A stretch of DNA of 64,000 bases. It comes from CAVPGP01 sp963704025 (lineage in GTDB: Bacteria > Actinomycetota > Thermoleophilia > Gaiellales > Gaiellaceae). The stretch covers positions 744,001-808,000 of the forward strand of contig CAVPGP010000001.1 of NCBI GenBank assembly GCA_963704025.1. Direction: 5' to 3'. The position numbers and the translations under genes are program-made. The notes under the pieces are model-generated. The model was not told where the DNA came from. It worked only from the letters and a program-made list of their open reading frames with translations, and did not search any database. This document shows, in pieces, positions 23,618-31,658 of the stretch (the stretch's first letter is position 1; each line of letters opens with the position of its first letter).

Positions 23618-26600
23618 ATGCGGATTCGCCTGGCAGTGGCTGTGGCTGCGCTGCTCGCGAGCCTCGGTCTTGCGTCTCCTGCGCTGGCCGCGCCCGATTT
23701 CCAGATCACCATCGCTCCCGCCTCGCAGAACCTGCCGCCGGGCAGTTCCGTCAGCTTCACCATCGGGATCGGGGGCATCGACGGGTTCGCCGATCCGGTC
23801 TCGCTGTCGGTCGGCGGGCTTCCCGCCGGCGTCACGGGCTTCTTCACGGTCAACCCGGTCTCGCCGTCGGGTACGACGTTCCTGACGCTCAACGCCGCGG
23901 ACACCACCCCCACCGGCACGTTCTCGCTGACGGTGACCGGGTCCGGCGGGGGGCTCACGCACACCGCCACCGGCATGGTCACGGTCGACTTCGGGTTGAT
24001 CCCGATCTGCTACGGGGCCGTGGCGGGCGTCGTCACCGATGCCGTCAGCCACGAGCCGCTGCCGGGGGTGCAGGTCGCCTACTCCAGCAGCAACTTCACG
24101 ACGACTGACGACCAGGGCCGGTACCGGCTCGAGACGATCCACCTCGGTTCGAACAACAGCGCCCAGGACTTCGGCCTGCACCTGTCCAAGGCGGACCCGG
24201 AGTACTGGCGCGAGGATCCAACCGGCGTCGCGGTCTGCAACCAGACGACGCACCTCGACGTCGTGATGACCCGGGTCGTTCCGGCGCGCGTCAGCGGACG
24301 CGTGGTCGAGGGAACGCCCGATCCGAACGACTACTCGCACGTGATCCCGACCGACACGCCCGCCACGGGCGTGACGGTGTGGCCCTACGGCCGCGATGTA
24401 CCGCCGCAGATCACGGGTCCGGACGGCCTCTACGACATCACGTTCAAGCTGGGGCCGCACAACGAGCCACTCGATCTCTCCCTGTACGCATGGACGGAGA
24501 CGCCCTGGCGGGAGGGCTACTGGGACCGCTTCATCCCCATGGACCACGTCGAGCCGGGACAGCACGTGATCCGGGAGATCGCGCTCGTCAAGAAGTGCAC
24601 GGGCAGCATCTCGGGGAGAGTGACCTACGGCGTTTCCGGGGCGCCGGCCACGGGCGTCCGGGTCGCAACCGGAAACTTCCTCGACGGCGACGAGGCGACA
24701 GCGGACACCGAGGGCAGGTTCTCGTTCCCGGCGCTCCTGCTCGGCCGCAACAACGCCCCGACGACCTACTTCGTCAGCAGCGAGCCGGCGGGCTACAAGG
24801 CCGCCAACGCCGAGGCTCACTTCGACGGCTGTGGCGATCATCGCGACGTCACGCTCGTCCTCGATCCGCAGCCCTTCTTCTACGGGGCGATCGAAGGGCA
24901 CGTCTACGACGAGGAGACCGGCGCTCCCGTGACGGGGGCCGACGTCAGCCTCGGCCCAGTCTGTCCATGCGACAAGACCGACGCGAGCGGCCACTACCGG
25001 CTGGACAAGATCCCCGTCGGCGGGAGCGTCGACGACGTCCGCCAGACCGCCGTCATCGCGGCGCGCGACGACCACTGGCCCGACACGGTGACGCCGGTCG
25101 AGGTGCACGCGAACAAGACCACCACGGTCGACCTGAGGCTCCTCTTGCGGCACTACGGCGGGGTCGCCGGCGTCGTTCGCGACTCGATCACCGGGCGCGT
25201 GATCGCGGACGCGAACGTGTTCGTCAGCGGTCGCGGCGACCTCACCGACGCGGACGGCCGCTACGCGATCGACGGCGTCTCGCTCGACTACCGCAACGCT
25301 CCCCGCGACGCTCGTGTTGACGCGAGAGCGACGGGCTACTGGCCGACGTTCGCGTCGGTCGGCGTGCGCGCCGATCAGACCTCCACCCACGACTTCGACC
25401 TGCTGCCGATCTGCACCGATGCGTCGATCTCGGGCACGGTCGTGAACGCGGAGACGCAGGAGCCGATCGAGGGCGCCGTCGTGGCCGGCGGTGGTGCGCT
25501 CGACCACACGGACGCGAACGGCGCGTACAGCCTCTCTCACGTCCGGGTCGGGACGGACAACCAGCCGCTCCAGGTCCTGCTGCAGGCGTCGGCACTCGGG
25601 TTCTACGAGCAGACCAAGCGCATCACGGTCTTCTGCGGCGGGGTGATCGTCGTCGACTTCGGACGGCCGCCCGGGACGGGGGCGATCGAGGGTCACGTCA
25701 CGAACCGCGTCACCGGGCAGCCGATCGCGAACGCGTTCGTCGGGAGCGAGTTCGGAGACGCGACGAGGACGGGGCCGGACGGCTACTACAAGTTCGAGCA
25801 CGTGCCGCTCGGAGCGAACGGGGCTGACCGGGCGTGGAAGGTGACCGCCGATCCGGACGACTTCGACGCGCAGACGAAGCCCGTGACGGTTCGCGCCGAC
25901 CAGACGTCGCGTCTGGACTTCGAGTTCGGCGAGGTCGTCTCGAGACCGCCGGATGCCGTCGACGACTCGCTGACGACGCCCGAGGACACTGCGGGCTCCG
26001 TGAACGTGTTGACGAACGACACGGATCCAGACGGGGACACGCTGACGGTGACGGGCTCCACGAACGGCGCGCATGGGGGCGTCTCCTGCGCCGCCGGCGG
26101 CTCCTGCACGTACACGCCGGCCGCGAACTACAACGGCCCCGACTCGTTCACGTACACGATCTCGGACGGCCACAATGGCACGGACACCGCGACGGTCAAC
26201 GTCACGGTCACGCCCGCGAACGACCCGCCCGACGCTTTCGATGACTCGCTGACGACGCCCGAGGACAACGCGGGCTCAGTGAACGTGCTCGGAAACGACA
26301 CGGATCCCGACGGCGACGGGCTGAACGTGACCGGAAAGACCAACGGCGCCCACGGGACGGCCAGCTGCACGGGCACGGGTACGTGCACCTACACGCCGGC
26401 CCCGAACTACAACGGCACCGACTCGTTCACGTACACGATCTCGGACGGCCACAATGGCACCGACACCGCGACGGTCAACGTCACCGTCACGCCCGCGAAC
26501 GACCCGCCCGACGCGGTCGACGACTCGCTCACCACCCCAGCGGACACGCCTGCGTCCGTCGGCGTGCTCGGAAACGACACCGATCCCGACGGCGACGGGC

Positions 26601-27343
26601 TGACCGTGACCGGAAAGACCAACGGCGCCCACGGGACGGCCAGCTGCACGGCCGCGGGCGCGTGCACGTACACGCCGGCCGCGAGCTACAACGGCCCCGA
26701 CTCGTTCACGTACACGATCTCGGACGGTCACGGCGGCACCGACACGGCCACTGTCGCGGTGCTTGTGACAGCCGTGGCGGACGTCACGCCGCCGACGTGC
26801 GCGATCGTCGACCAGGGCAAGAACGCGAGCGGCAAGGCCTTCATCCGCTTCCGCGTTCAGGACGGCGGCAGCGGGCTGGCCCGATACGAGGTCGTCTACC
26901 TCCGCAATGCGACCGTGGCCGTGGATCCGTTCGCCGCCGGGACGAAGACGCCGGTGTTCGTGACGGCCACGGCGGTGACGAAGAGCACCCTGGGAGTGAC
27001 GGTCGACTTCTTCGACGTGGCCGGCAACCGTGCGACCTGCGATCCGATCGCGGTCATCGTCTCACGCGAGGACGATCAGCCCGAGGATCAGACCTTCGGA
27101 CGAGTCGCGCAGGCGGAGCGCTACGTGACGATCCAGAACGGCGACCCGGGCATGCGCAAGGTCAAGCTCACAGTGAACGGGGTCAAGTTCAAGGAGCAGG
27201 ATCTCCTCCCGGGCGAGGTTCGCACCTTCGACATCAGCACCGCGCTCCGTCCCGGGAACAAGAACACCATCACCGTCAGCGCCCGTGGCAAGAAGGGCGC
27301 CAGCGCGCTGATCGTCGTCGCCGACATGCCGCCGGGCGGCTAG
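23618..27343 (+). CDS. Large secreted multidomain protein: carboxypeptidase-regulatory-like and cadherin-like repeats
   Basis: A 1241-aa exported protein. The signal peptide is residues 1-23 (LAVAVAALLASLGLASPALA). An Ig-like domain (about 25-120) is followed by six or so carboxypeptidase-regulatory-like beta-sandwiches, each marked by GVVTDAVSHEPLPGVQV-, GAIEGHVTNRVTGQPIANAF-type openings and TDAxGxYxL turns. Three tandem cadherin-like (VCBS/Big_9) repeats of about 93 aa follow, marked DDSLTTPEDT, NDTDPDGDTLTVTG and SFTYTISDGHNGTDTATV. The C-terminal 150 residues form a further Ig-like and a basic beta domain. There is no anchor motif or TM at the end, so it is secreted or bound to a partner. 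The role is probably adhesive or structural. Confidence 0.85.
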   Translation: MRIRLAVAVAALLASLGLASPALAAPDFQITIAPASQNLPPGSSVSFTIGIGGIDGFADPVSLSVGGLPAGVTGFFTVNPVSPSGTTFLTLNAADTTPTGTFSLTVTGSGGGLTHTATGMVTVDFGLIPICYGAVAGVVTDAVSHEPLPGVQVAYSSSNFTTTDDQGRYRLETIHLGSNNSAQDFGLHLSKADPEYWREDPTGVAVCNQTTHLDVVMTRVVPARVSGRVVEGTPDPNDYSHVIPTDTPATGVTVWPYGRDVPPQITGPDGLYDITFKLGPHNEPLDLSLYAWTETPWREGYWDRFIPMDHVEPGQHVIREIALVKKCTGSISGRVTYGVSGAPATGVRVATGNFLDGDEATADTEGRFSFPALLLGRNNAPTTYFVSSEPAGYKAANAEAHFDGCGDHRDVTLVLDPQPFFYGAIEGHVYDEETGAPVTGADVSLGPVCPCDKTDASGHYRLDKIPVGGSVDDVRQTAVIAARDDHWPDTVTPVEVHANKTTTVDLRLLLRHYGGVAGVVRDSITGRVIADANVFVSGRGDLTDADGRYAIDGVSLDYRNAPRDARVDARATGYWPTFASVGVRADQTSTHDFDLLPICTDASISGTVVNAETQEPIEGAVVAGGGALDHTDANGAYSLSHVRVGTDNQPLQVLLQASALGFYEQTKRITVFCGGVIVVDFGRPPGTGAIEGHVTNRVTGQPIANAFVGSEFGDATRTGPDGYYKFEHVPLGANGADRAWKVTADPDDFDAQTKPVTVRADQTSRLDFEFGEVVSRPPDAVDDSLTTPEDTAGSVNVLTNDTDPDGDTLTVTGSTNGAHGGVSCAAGGSCTYTPAANYNGPDSFTYTISDGHNGTDTATVNVTVTPANDPPDAFDDSLTTPEDNAGSVNVLGNDTDPDGDGLNVTGKTNGAHGTASCTGTGTCTYTPAPNYNGTDSFTYTISDGHNGTDTATVNVTVTPANDPPDAVDDSLTTPADTPASVGVLGNDTDPDGDGLTVTGKTNGAHGTASCTAAGACTYTPAASYNGPDSFTYTISDGHGGTDTATVAVLVTAVADVTPPTCAIVDQGKNASGKAFIRFRVQDGGSGLARYEVVYLRNATVAVDPFAAGTKTPVFVTATAVTKSTLGVTVDFFDVAGNRATCDPIAVIVSREDDQPEDQTFGRVAQAERYVTIQNGDPGMRKVKLTVNGVKFKEQDLLPGEVRTFDISTALRPGNKNTITVSARGKKGASALIVVADMPPGG
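25960..26775 (+). repeat. Three tandem about 280-bp coding repeats (cadherin-like modules)
   Basis: Three consecutive modules are highly similar at DNA level; for example TCGTTCACGTACACGATCTC occurs in each (near 26144, 26423 and 26702). Conservation of third positions suggests recent duplication or gene conversion. Confidence 0.85.
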
Positions 27344-27398
27344 CGGTCAGAGCGCGTCGAGCGCGAGCGAGATCGCAAACCCCGTCGCGACCACGTCC

Positions 27399-28571
27399 CT
27401 AGGTCGTGCAGACGGCGTAGGCCTTGACGGTCATCGTGTTGCCGGCGCCGAGCGCTGCGTTTGCGACGCCGATTGCCGTCCACGACGCGGCGGCGCTCGG
27501 GTACGAGGACACGAGAATCGCGCGGCTCTTCTGTGCCGCGGTCGTCGTCACCTCAGCACCGCCGCCGAGCAGCACCTTTCCGAGCGGGCAGCTCACGGTG
27601 GCCGTCGTCAGCGTGTTCACCGGCGCGTTCGCGGCGGAGGTCACGGAGTTGCTCGCCAGCTGAGAGGCTGTCGGGCCTGCCGGGCCTGTCGCGCCGGTCG
27701 GGACCCGCAGGACCCGCCGGGCCTGTCGCGCCCGCCGGACCAGCCGCGCCTGTCGCGCCCGCCGGGCCTGTCGCGCCCGCGGGACCAGCCGGGCCTGTCG
27801 CGCCCGCGGGACCAGCCGGGCCTGTCGCGCCCGCGGGACCCGTCGCGCCCGCAGGACCCGCCGGACCTGTCGCGCCCGCCGGACCAGCCGGGCCTGTCGC
27901 ACCCGCGGGACCAGCCGGGCCTGTCGCGCCCGCGGGACCCGCCGGACCTGTCGCACCCGCGGACCCGTCGCGCCCGCTGGACCAGCCGGACCCGTCGCAC
28001 CCGCCGGGCCCGTGGCACCCGCCGGACCAGTCGCGCCCGCCGGCCCCGTTGCACCTGTGGAACCTGCCGGACCACTCGGGCCCGCCGGACCGGCGGCGCC
28101 CGCCGGACCTGCCGGACCCGCAGCACCGGTCAGACCGGTCGCACCGACGGGGCCAGTGAGGCCGATGGGGCCCACAGCACCCGCCGGCCCCGTCAGACCG
28201 ACCGCCCCGGCCGGACCAGCCGGACCGAGGGGGCCTGCCGCGCCGGCCGGACCTCGTGCGCCGGTCGGCCCGGCCCGGCCCACGGCGCCGGGAGCGCCGG
28301 CGGCTCCCGCCGGTCCAGGGGGTCCGTTCTTGTTCCATGCTGCGCGGCGTTCGCGCGTCCTGTCGCAGCCGAGGTCGGCCCGCACGAGCCTGACGACGCC
28401 CGTCCAGACGTCGTAGCAGCCGGCGTAGGCGCCGTTTGCGGCAGGAATGCCGGGAAAGCGGGTTCGGCTGTCGGGCCGCGGTGACGAGCTCGCACCGGCG
28501 ACGGACGTCGCGGTGAGGATTGCTGCGAACACCGCAACCGGGAGGATGGGGCGCGGGAGCCGTCTGCTCAT
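27399..28571 (-). CDS. Collagen-like (Gly-X-Y) repeat protein with two compensating frameshifts
   Basis: A 390-aa open frame. A signal peptide (LPVAVFAAILTATSVAGA) is followed by about 60 residues, then Gly-X-Y triplets (GPAGATGPAGATGP-type) and a C-terminal beta domain (SVTSAANAPVNTLTTATVSC ... YAVCTT) like that of BclA-type proteins. Between about 27965 and 27700 the annotated frame reads Arg/Val/Gln-rich residues (RQARLVPRARQARLV), while the same DNA in another frame continues perfect GATGPAGPAGATGP triplets. So one indel breaks and a second restores the frame. With both corrected the triplet region would be continuous over about 200 residues. The product is likely an exported filament or stalk protein. 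Confidence 0.8.
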   Translation of the reverse strand: MSRRLPRPILPVAVFAAILTATSVAGASSSPRPDSRTRFPGIPAANGAYAGCYDVWTGVVRLVRADLGCDRTRERRAAWNKNGPPGPAGAAGAPGAVGRAGPTGARGPAGAAGPLGPAGPAGAVGLTGPAGAVGPIGLTGPVGATGLTGAAGPAGPAGAAGPAGPSGPAGSTGATGPAGATGPAGATGPAGATGPAGPAGATGPRVRQVRRVPRARQARLVPRVRQARLVRRARQVRRVLRARRVPRARQARLVPRARQARLVPRARQARRARQARLVRRARQARRVLRVPTGATGPAGPTASQLASNSVTSAANAPVNTLTTATVSCPLGKVLLGGGAEVTTTAAQKSRAILVSSYPSAAASWTAIGVANAALGAGNTMTVKAYAVCTT

Positions 28572-28752
28572 CGTCCACCTTCGCGCCGGCGCAGACCCTG
28601 CCCCGGCAAGTACCCAGCGTTTGTTCCGAAGGCTTTCGGAGTCGGTGCGCGGCGTCCTGCAAGATCGTGGCCTCTTCGCTTGTTGCGTTCAGGCAACAGA
28701 CTCCCGAAGCCCGCATACCACCTTCGCCGCGCTTCGCGATACGGTGACGCGC

Positions 28753-29364
28753 ATGGCCGGTCGCGATACACCACGCGGCCCTGACCCCGACGACTGGTTC
28801 GCGGCGTCCGGCCGAGCCGCGCCCGGGAAGCCGGGCACGCCCGTAGCGGACGGGGAGTCGACGGCCGGCGACTGGGAGGAGCCTGGCGACGCAGAGGACT
28901 GGCTCGGCGAGGGCGAGCCGCCTCCGACGGGCAGTCCGCGCGACGACGCGAGCCTGTACGCGAGACGGCGCGCGGCCCTCGCCGGCGTCGGCCTCCTCGC
29001 GATCGTGGTCCTCGTGGCAGGGCTCGCGGCCAGCGGCGTCTTCTCCGGGGGCGACGGAGAACAAGCAGCGACCACGACCGCGCCGACGACGACGGCGCCG
29101 ACGGTCTCCACCCAGCCGACGCCCACAGCTCGGCCCGCGCCCACCGCGACGTTGAAACCCGGCGACGAGGGCGCCCAGGTGAAGGTGCTGCAGCGGGCGC
29201 TCGCGAGTCTCGGCGACGCACCAGGCCCCGTCGACGGCATCTACGGCCCCTCCACGAAGCAGGCGGTCACGGAGTTCCAGAGCTCCTCAGGTCTCACCGC
29301 CGACGGCATCTTCGGACCGAAGACGCTCGCGGCGCTGACGCAGGCGCTGCGCTCGGGCGGCTGA
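28753..29364 (+). CDS. Membrane-anchored peptidoglycan-binding domain protein
   Basis: A 203-aa protein. A soluble acidic N-terminus of about 75 residues (cytoplasmic) precedes one TM segment (AALAGVGLLAIVVLVAGLAA). A Thr/Ala/Pro-rich linker follows, then a C-terminal PG_binding_1 domain: LKPGDEGAQVKVLQRALASL, GPVDGIYGPSTKQAVTEFQ and GLTADGIFGPKTLAAL. It should sit in the membrane and contact peptidoglycan. No catalytic domain is attached. The 181-nt gap upstream, shared with the divergent collagen-like gene, contains small hairpins (GTTGC/GCAAC, CCGAA/TTCGG) but no motif I recognise. Confidence 0.85.
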   Translation: MAGRDTPRGPDPDDWFAASGRAAPGKPGTPVADGESTAGDWEEPGDAEDWLGEGEPPPTGSPRDDASLYARRRAALAGVGLLAIVVLVAGLAASGVFSGGDGEQAATTTAPTTTAPTVSTQPTPTARPAPTATLKPGDEGAQVKVLQRALASLGDAPGPVDGIYGPSTKQAVTEFQSSSGLTADGIFGPKTLAALTQALRSGG

Positions 29365-29487
29365 AAGCCCGACCCGGCGGAGCCACGTCGTGCGCCTCGA
29401 GGCCGGTCGCTGGCGGAACGACGAGTGCCTCTCGAGCTCGCTGTCTGTCCTGCACGTCCAGAGCATGGCGATGCCGAGCTGATCCAT
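29287..29487 (-). CDS. Possible small ORF of 66 aa (doubtful)
   Basis: The ATG at 29487 (MDQLGIAMLWTCRTDSELER) follows a good ribosome site (GGAAGGAGTC). The frame ends inside the 3' end of the convergent peptidoglycan-binding gene. The C-terminal half is Arg-rich and looks like antisense of coding DNA. I list it only because of the ribosome site; the gap 29365-29569 otherwise holds just a hairpin near 29541. Confidence 0.25.
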   Translation of the reverse strand: MDQLGIAMLWTCRTDSELERHSSFRQRPASRRTTWLRRVGLSAARAQRLRQRRERLRSEDAVGGET

Positions 29488-29540
29488 CGGGACTCCTTCC
29501 GGTCGCTGCCGCGCAATCGCGGCGTCTGCTCCTACTGACC

Positions 29541-29554
29541 GGGCGAAATCGCCC
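29541..29554. terminator. Small hairpin after the sigma-factor gene
   Basis: GGGCGAAATCGCCC (6-bp stem) lies 16 nt beyond the stop of the sigma-factor gene on the minus strand. It is short and has no T run, so it is a weak terminator candidate. Confidence 0.35.
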
Positions 29555-29569
29555 GACTCATCGCGCGCC

Positions 29570-30616
29570 TCAGGATCGGGGCGGGAGCGCCTCGGGCAGG
29601 CCGAAGCGCGGCAGGACCTCGTCGTCCACGAAGGCCGTGATCGCGGCGATGCGCACGCCTTCCAGCGTCAGAACGTCGAGCACCCCTGCGACGAAGCAGC
29701 CTCTCAGCTCGTCCCAGGCGTAGCAGCCGACCGCAACCTGCCCGTTCGCGTGAGCCGGTACGTGGCGCCAGCGCACGGTCAGCGCATGCTCGACCAGGAA
29801 GAGAGCGATCGCCTCGCGGCCGCGGTACCAGCTCGGCATCGGCGGCATCGACCACGCGGCGTCCTCCACCAGCAGCGCGAGGACGGCGTCGACGTCCGCC
29901 CGCTCCATGGCGTCCATGTAGCGCGCCACGAGGTCGCGGACGCTCTCGTCTCCGAGCGACCGCAGGGTGGCCTGCTGGCTCTGCTCCGGAAGTCGCTCGT
30001 CGACGGTCCTGCGGGCGCGCTGGAGGGCGCTGTTCACCGAGGCGACGGTGGTCTCGAGCGACTCGGCGACCTCCCGGGCGGAGAAGCCGAGCACCTCGCG
30101 GAGGATCAGCGCCGCCCGCTGCCGCGCCGGCAGGTGCTGGAGCGTCGCCACGAAGGCCAGCTCGAGGCTCTCGCGCCGCTCGTAGCGGGCGTCCGGCGCT
30201 GCGAACCCGTCCTCGAGGCCGAGCTGCTCGTCCGGGTACGGCTCCAGCCACGGCGTGTCCAGGAGCGTTGGCCCGGGGTCCTGATGGGGACGGGCCGTCG
30301 GCCCGTGGTCGAGCGGCAGCACCCGCTTGGGCCGGCGAGCCGCCACGTCGAGGCAGGTGTTGGTCGCGATCCGGTAGAGCCACGTCCGGACCGAGCTCCG
30401 GCCCTCGAACCGGGCGAGCGCACGCCAGGCCCGCAACAGCGCATCCTGGAGTGCGTCCTCCGCGTCCTGGACCGAGCCGAGCATCCGATAGCAGTGTGCG
30501 TGGAGCTCCGCGCGATGCGGCTCGACGAGCCCGACGTAGGCGGTCTCGCTTCCCGCCCGCGCGGCGGCGAGCAGCGCGCGCTCGTCGGGGGTCGTGCTGG
30601 TGGACCCGGGAGCCAT
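29570..30616 (-). CDS. ECF sigma factor with C-terminal SnoaL-like domain (SigX5/TIGR02960 type)
   Basis: A 348-aa extracytoplasmic-function sigma factor. Region 2 is visible as GLVEPHRAELHAHCYRMLGS, DAEDALQDALLRAWRAL and WLYRIATNTCLDVAARRP. Region 4 contains LPARQRAALILREVLGFSAREVAESL and SVNSALQRARRTVDE. The last about 120 residues (ARYMDAMERADVDAVLALLVEDAAWSMPP and on) are a SnoaL/NTF2-like domain, which in ECF41/ECF56-type factors regulates activity in place of an anti-sigma factor. I start at the ATG of MAPGSTSTTPDE. No anti-sigma gene is adjacent, in keeping with this class. Confidence 0.9.
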   Translation of the reverse strand: MAPGSTSTTPDERALLAAARAGSETAYVGLVEPHRAELHAHCYRMLGSVQDAEDALQDALLRAWRALARFEGRSSVRTWLYRIATNTCLDVAARRPKRVLPLDHGPTARPHQDPGPTLLDTPWLEPYPDEQLGLEDGFAAPDARYERRESLELAFVATLQHLPARQRAALILREVLGFSAREVAESLETTVASVNSALQRARRTVDERLPEQSQQATLRSLGDESVRDLVARYMDAMERADVDAVLALLVEDAAWSMPPMPSWYRGREAIALFLVEHALTVRWRHVPAHANGQVAVGCYAWDELRGCFVAGVLDVLTLEGVRIAAITAFVDDEVLPRFGLPEALPPRS

Positions 30617-30666
30617 GTCGTCACTTTGACCCGCTTCGCGGGCAAAACTCATCGAAACTGTCCGGG

Positions 30667-31068
30667 ATGGAGCAGGTGCGGATCGACAAGTGGCTCTGGG
30701 CAGCGCGGTTCTTCAAGACCCGCAGCGCGGCGACCGAGGCGGTCCTCGGCGGTCGGGTGCACGTCAACGGCACGCGCGTGAAGCCCGCGAAGGAGATCCG
30801 CGCCGCCGACACGATCGTGATCCGGATCCGCGAGGTCGAGTGGACGGTCGTCGTCGACGCCGTGGCGGACAAGCGCGGCTCGGCGACGGTCGCGGCGTCG
30901 CTCTACACCGAGACGCCCGAGTCGCTCGCGCTCCGCGAGCGGCGCGCCGCCGAGCGGAAGCTCGCGCGCCCGCCAGGCGCCGACCTCGGCGCACGCCCGA
31001 CGAAGCAGGACCGGCGGCGCCTCGACGCAATGCGGCGCGCGCAGCGCCGAGGCCGGACGAGCGGCTGA
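30667..31068 (+). CDS. hslR: S4-domain RNA-binding protein, Hsp15 family
   Basis: A 133-aa protein. The S4 RNA-binding domain fills the N-terminus (MEQVRIDKWLWAARFFKTRS, GGRVHVNGTRVKPAKEIRA). The C-terminus is highly basic (LARPPGADLGARPTKQDRRR and RRAQRRGRTSG). Hsp15 binds free 50S subunits carrying stalled nascent chains and helps recycle them; that is family knowledge. It is divergent from the sigma factor with a 50-nt gap that holds a CCCGCTTCGCGGG hairpin. Confidence 0.9.
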   Translation: MEQVRIDKWLWAARFFKTRSAATEAVLGGRVHVNGTRVKPAKEIRAADTIVIRIREVEWTVVVDAVADKRGSATVAASLYTETPESLALRERRAAERKLARPPGADLGARPTKQDRRRLDAMRRAQRRGRTSG

Positions 31069-31154
31069 GACTCGCTCCGCCCTCGTCTCTCCCGCGCAGG
31101 TGCCGGACCAGGAGCTCGCCGAACGCTAACCGGCAGGCGATAGGCTCGTCTCCA

Positions 31155-31649
31155 ATGGCGAACGTGCGGGCGCTCCTCCCTCTGGCGGCGGCCGCCCTCG
31201 TCATCGCAGGCCTCTCAGCCGGCTGTGGCGGGGGCGGCGACAAGCAGACGACGACCACCGTCGCCCGAGTGCTGACGCACGGGCAGCTGATCTCGCGGGG
31301 GAATCAGGTCTGCATCGACACCGACCGCGCCGTCCTCCGCATGGGGCAGGCCACGCGGCAGCCCGCGTACTGGAACAGGTACGTCACCCTGGCCGACGCG
31401 GCGCTCGCGAAGATGGCGGCCCTGCAGCCGCCGCCGAGGGACGAGGCCAATTTCGCCCGGATGATGAAGCTCGCGCGGCAGGAGGTCGACGCGGTCAAGG
31501 AGATCCGCGACGCGGTCGTCAAGGCGAACTTCCAGCAGGCGCTCACAAAGCAGCGGGTCGCAACGGCGCTGGACACCAAGGTCAAGTTCGCGGCGAAGGA
31601 CGTCGGCTTCGGCTTCTGCAGCCAGCTGCTGTCCAACTGGCCGGTCTAG
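31155..31649 (+). CDS. Putative lipoprotein, unknown function
   Basis: A 164-aa protein with a lipoprotein signal: ANVRALLPLAAAALVIAGLSAGC, lipobox LSAGC with the Cys at about residue 24. A Gly/Thr-rich tether (GGGGDKQTTTT) follows. The mature domain is helical (LISRGNQVCIDTDRAVLRMG, ANFARMMKLARQEVDAVKEI) and has two further cysteines. I recognise no enzymatic motif. It should be anchored on the outer face of the membrane. It overlaps nothing and ends convergently with the hydratase gene at 31659. Confidence 0.8.
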   Translation: MANVRALLPLAAAALVIAGLSAGCGGGGDKQTTTTVARVLTHGQLISRGNQVCIDTDRAVLRMGQATRQPAYWNRYVTLADAALAKMAALQPPPRDEANFARMMKLARQEVDAVKEIRDAVVKANFQQALTKQRVATALDTKVKFAAKDVGFGFCSQLLSNWPV

Positions 31650-31658
31650 CCGATCGTC

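Noticed and set aside
23495..26173. Minus-strand frame of about 890 codons opposite the large secreted protein
   Set aside because: Val/Arg/Asp-rich shadow of the plus-strand gene, which has a signal peptide and recognisable domains.
27690..28300. GC-rich repeats as a CRISPR or intergenic satellite
   Set aside because: They encode Gly-X-Y triplets of a collagen-like protein.
28572..28752. Possible riboswitch in the gap between the collagen-like and peptidoglycan-binding genes
   Set aside because: Small hairpins are present, but none of the conserved cores of c-di-GMP or c-di-AMP riboswitches that I know can be found.
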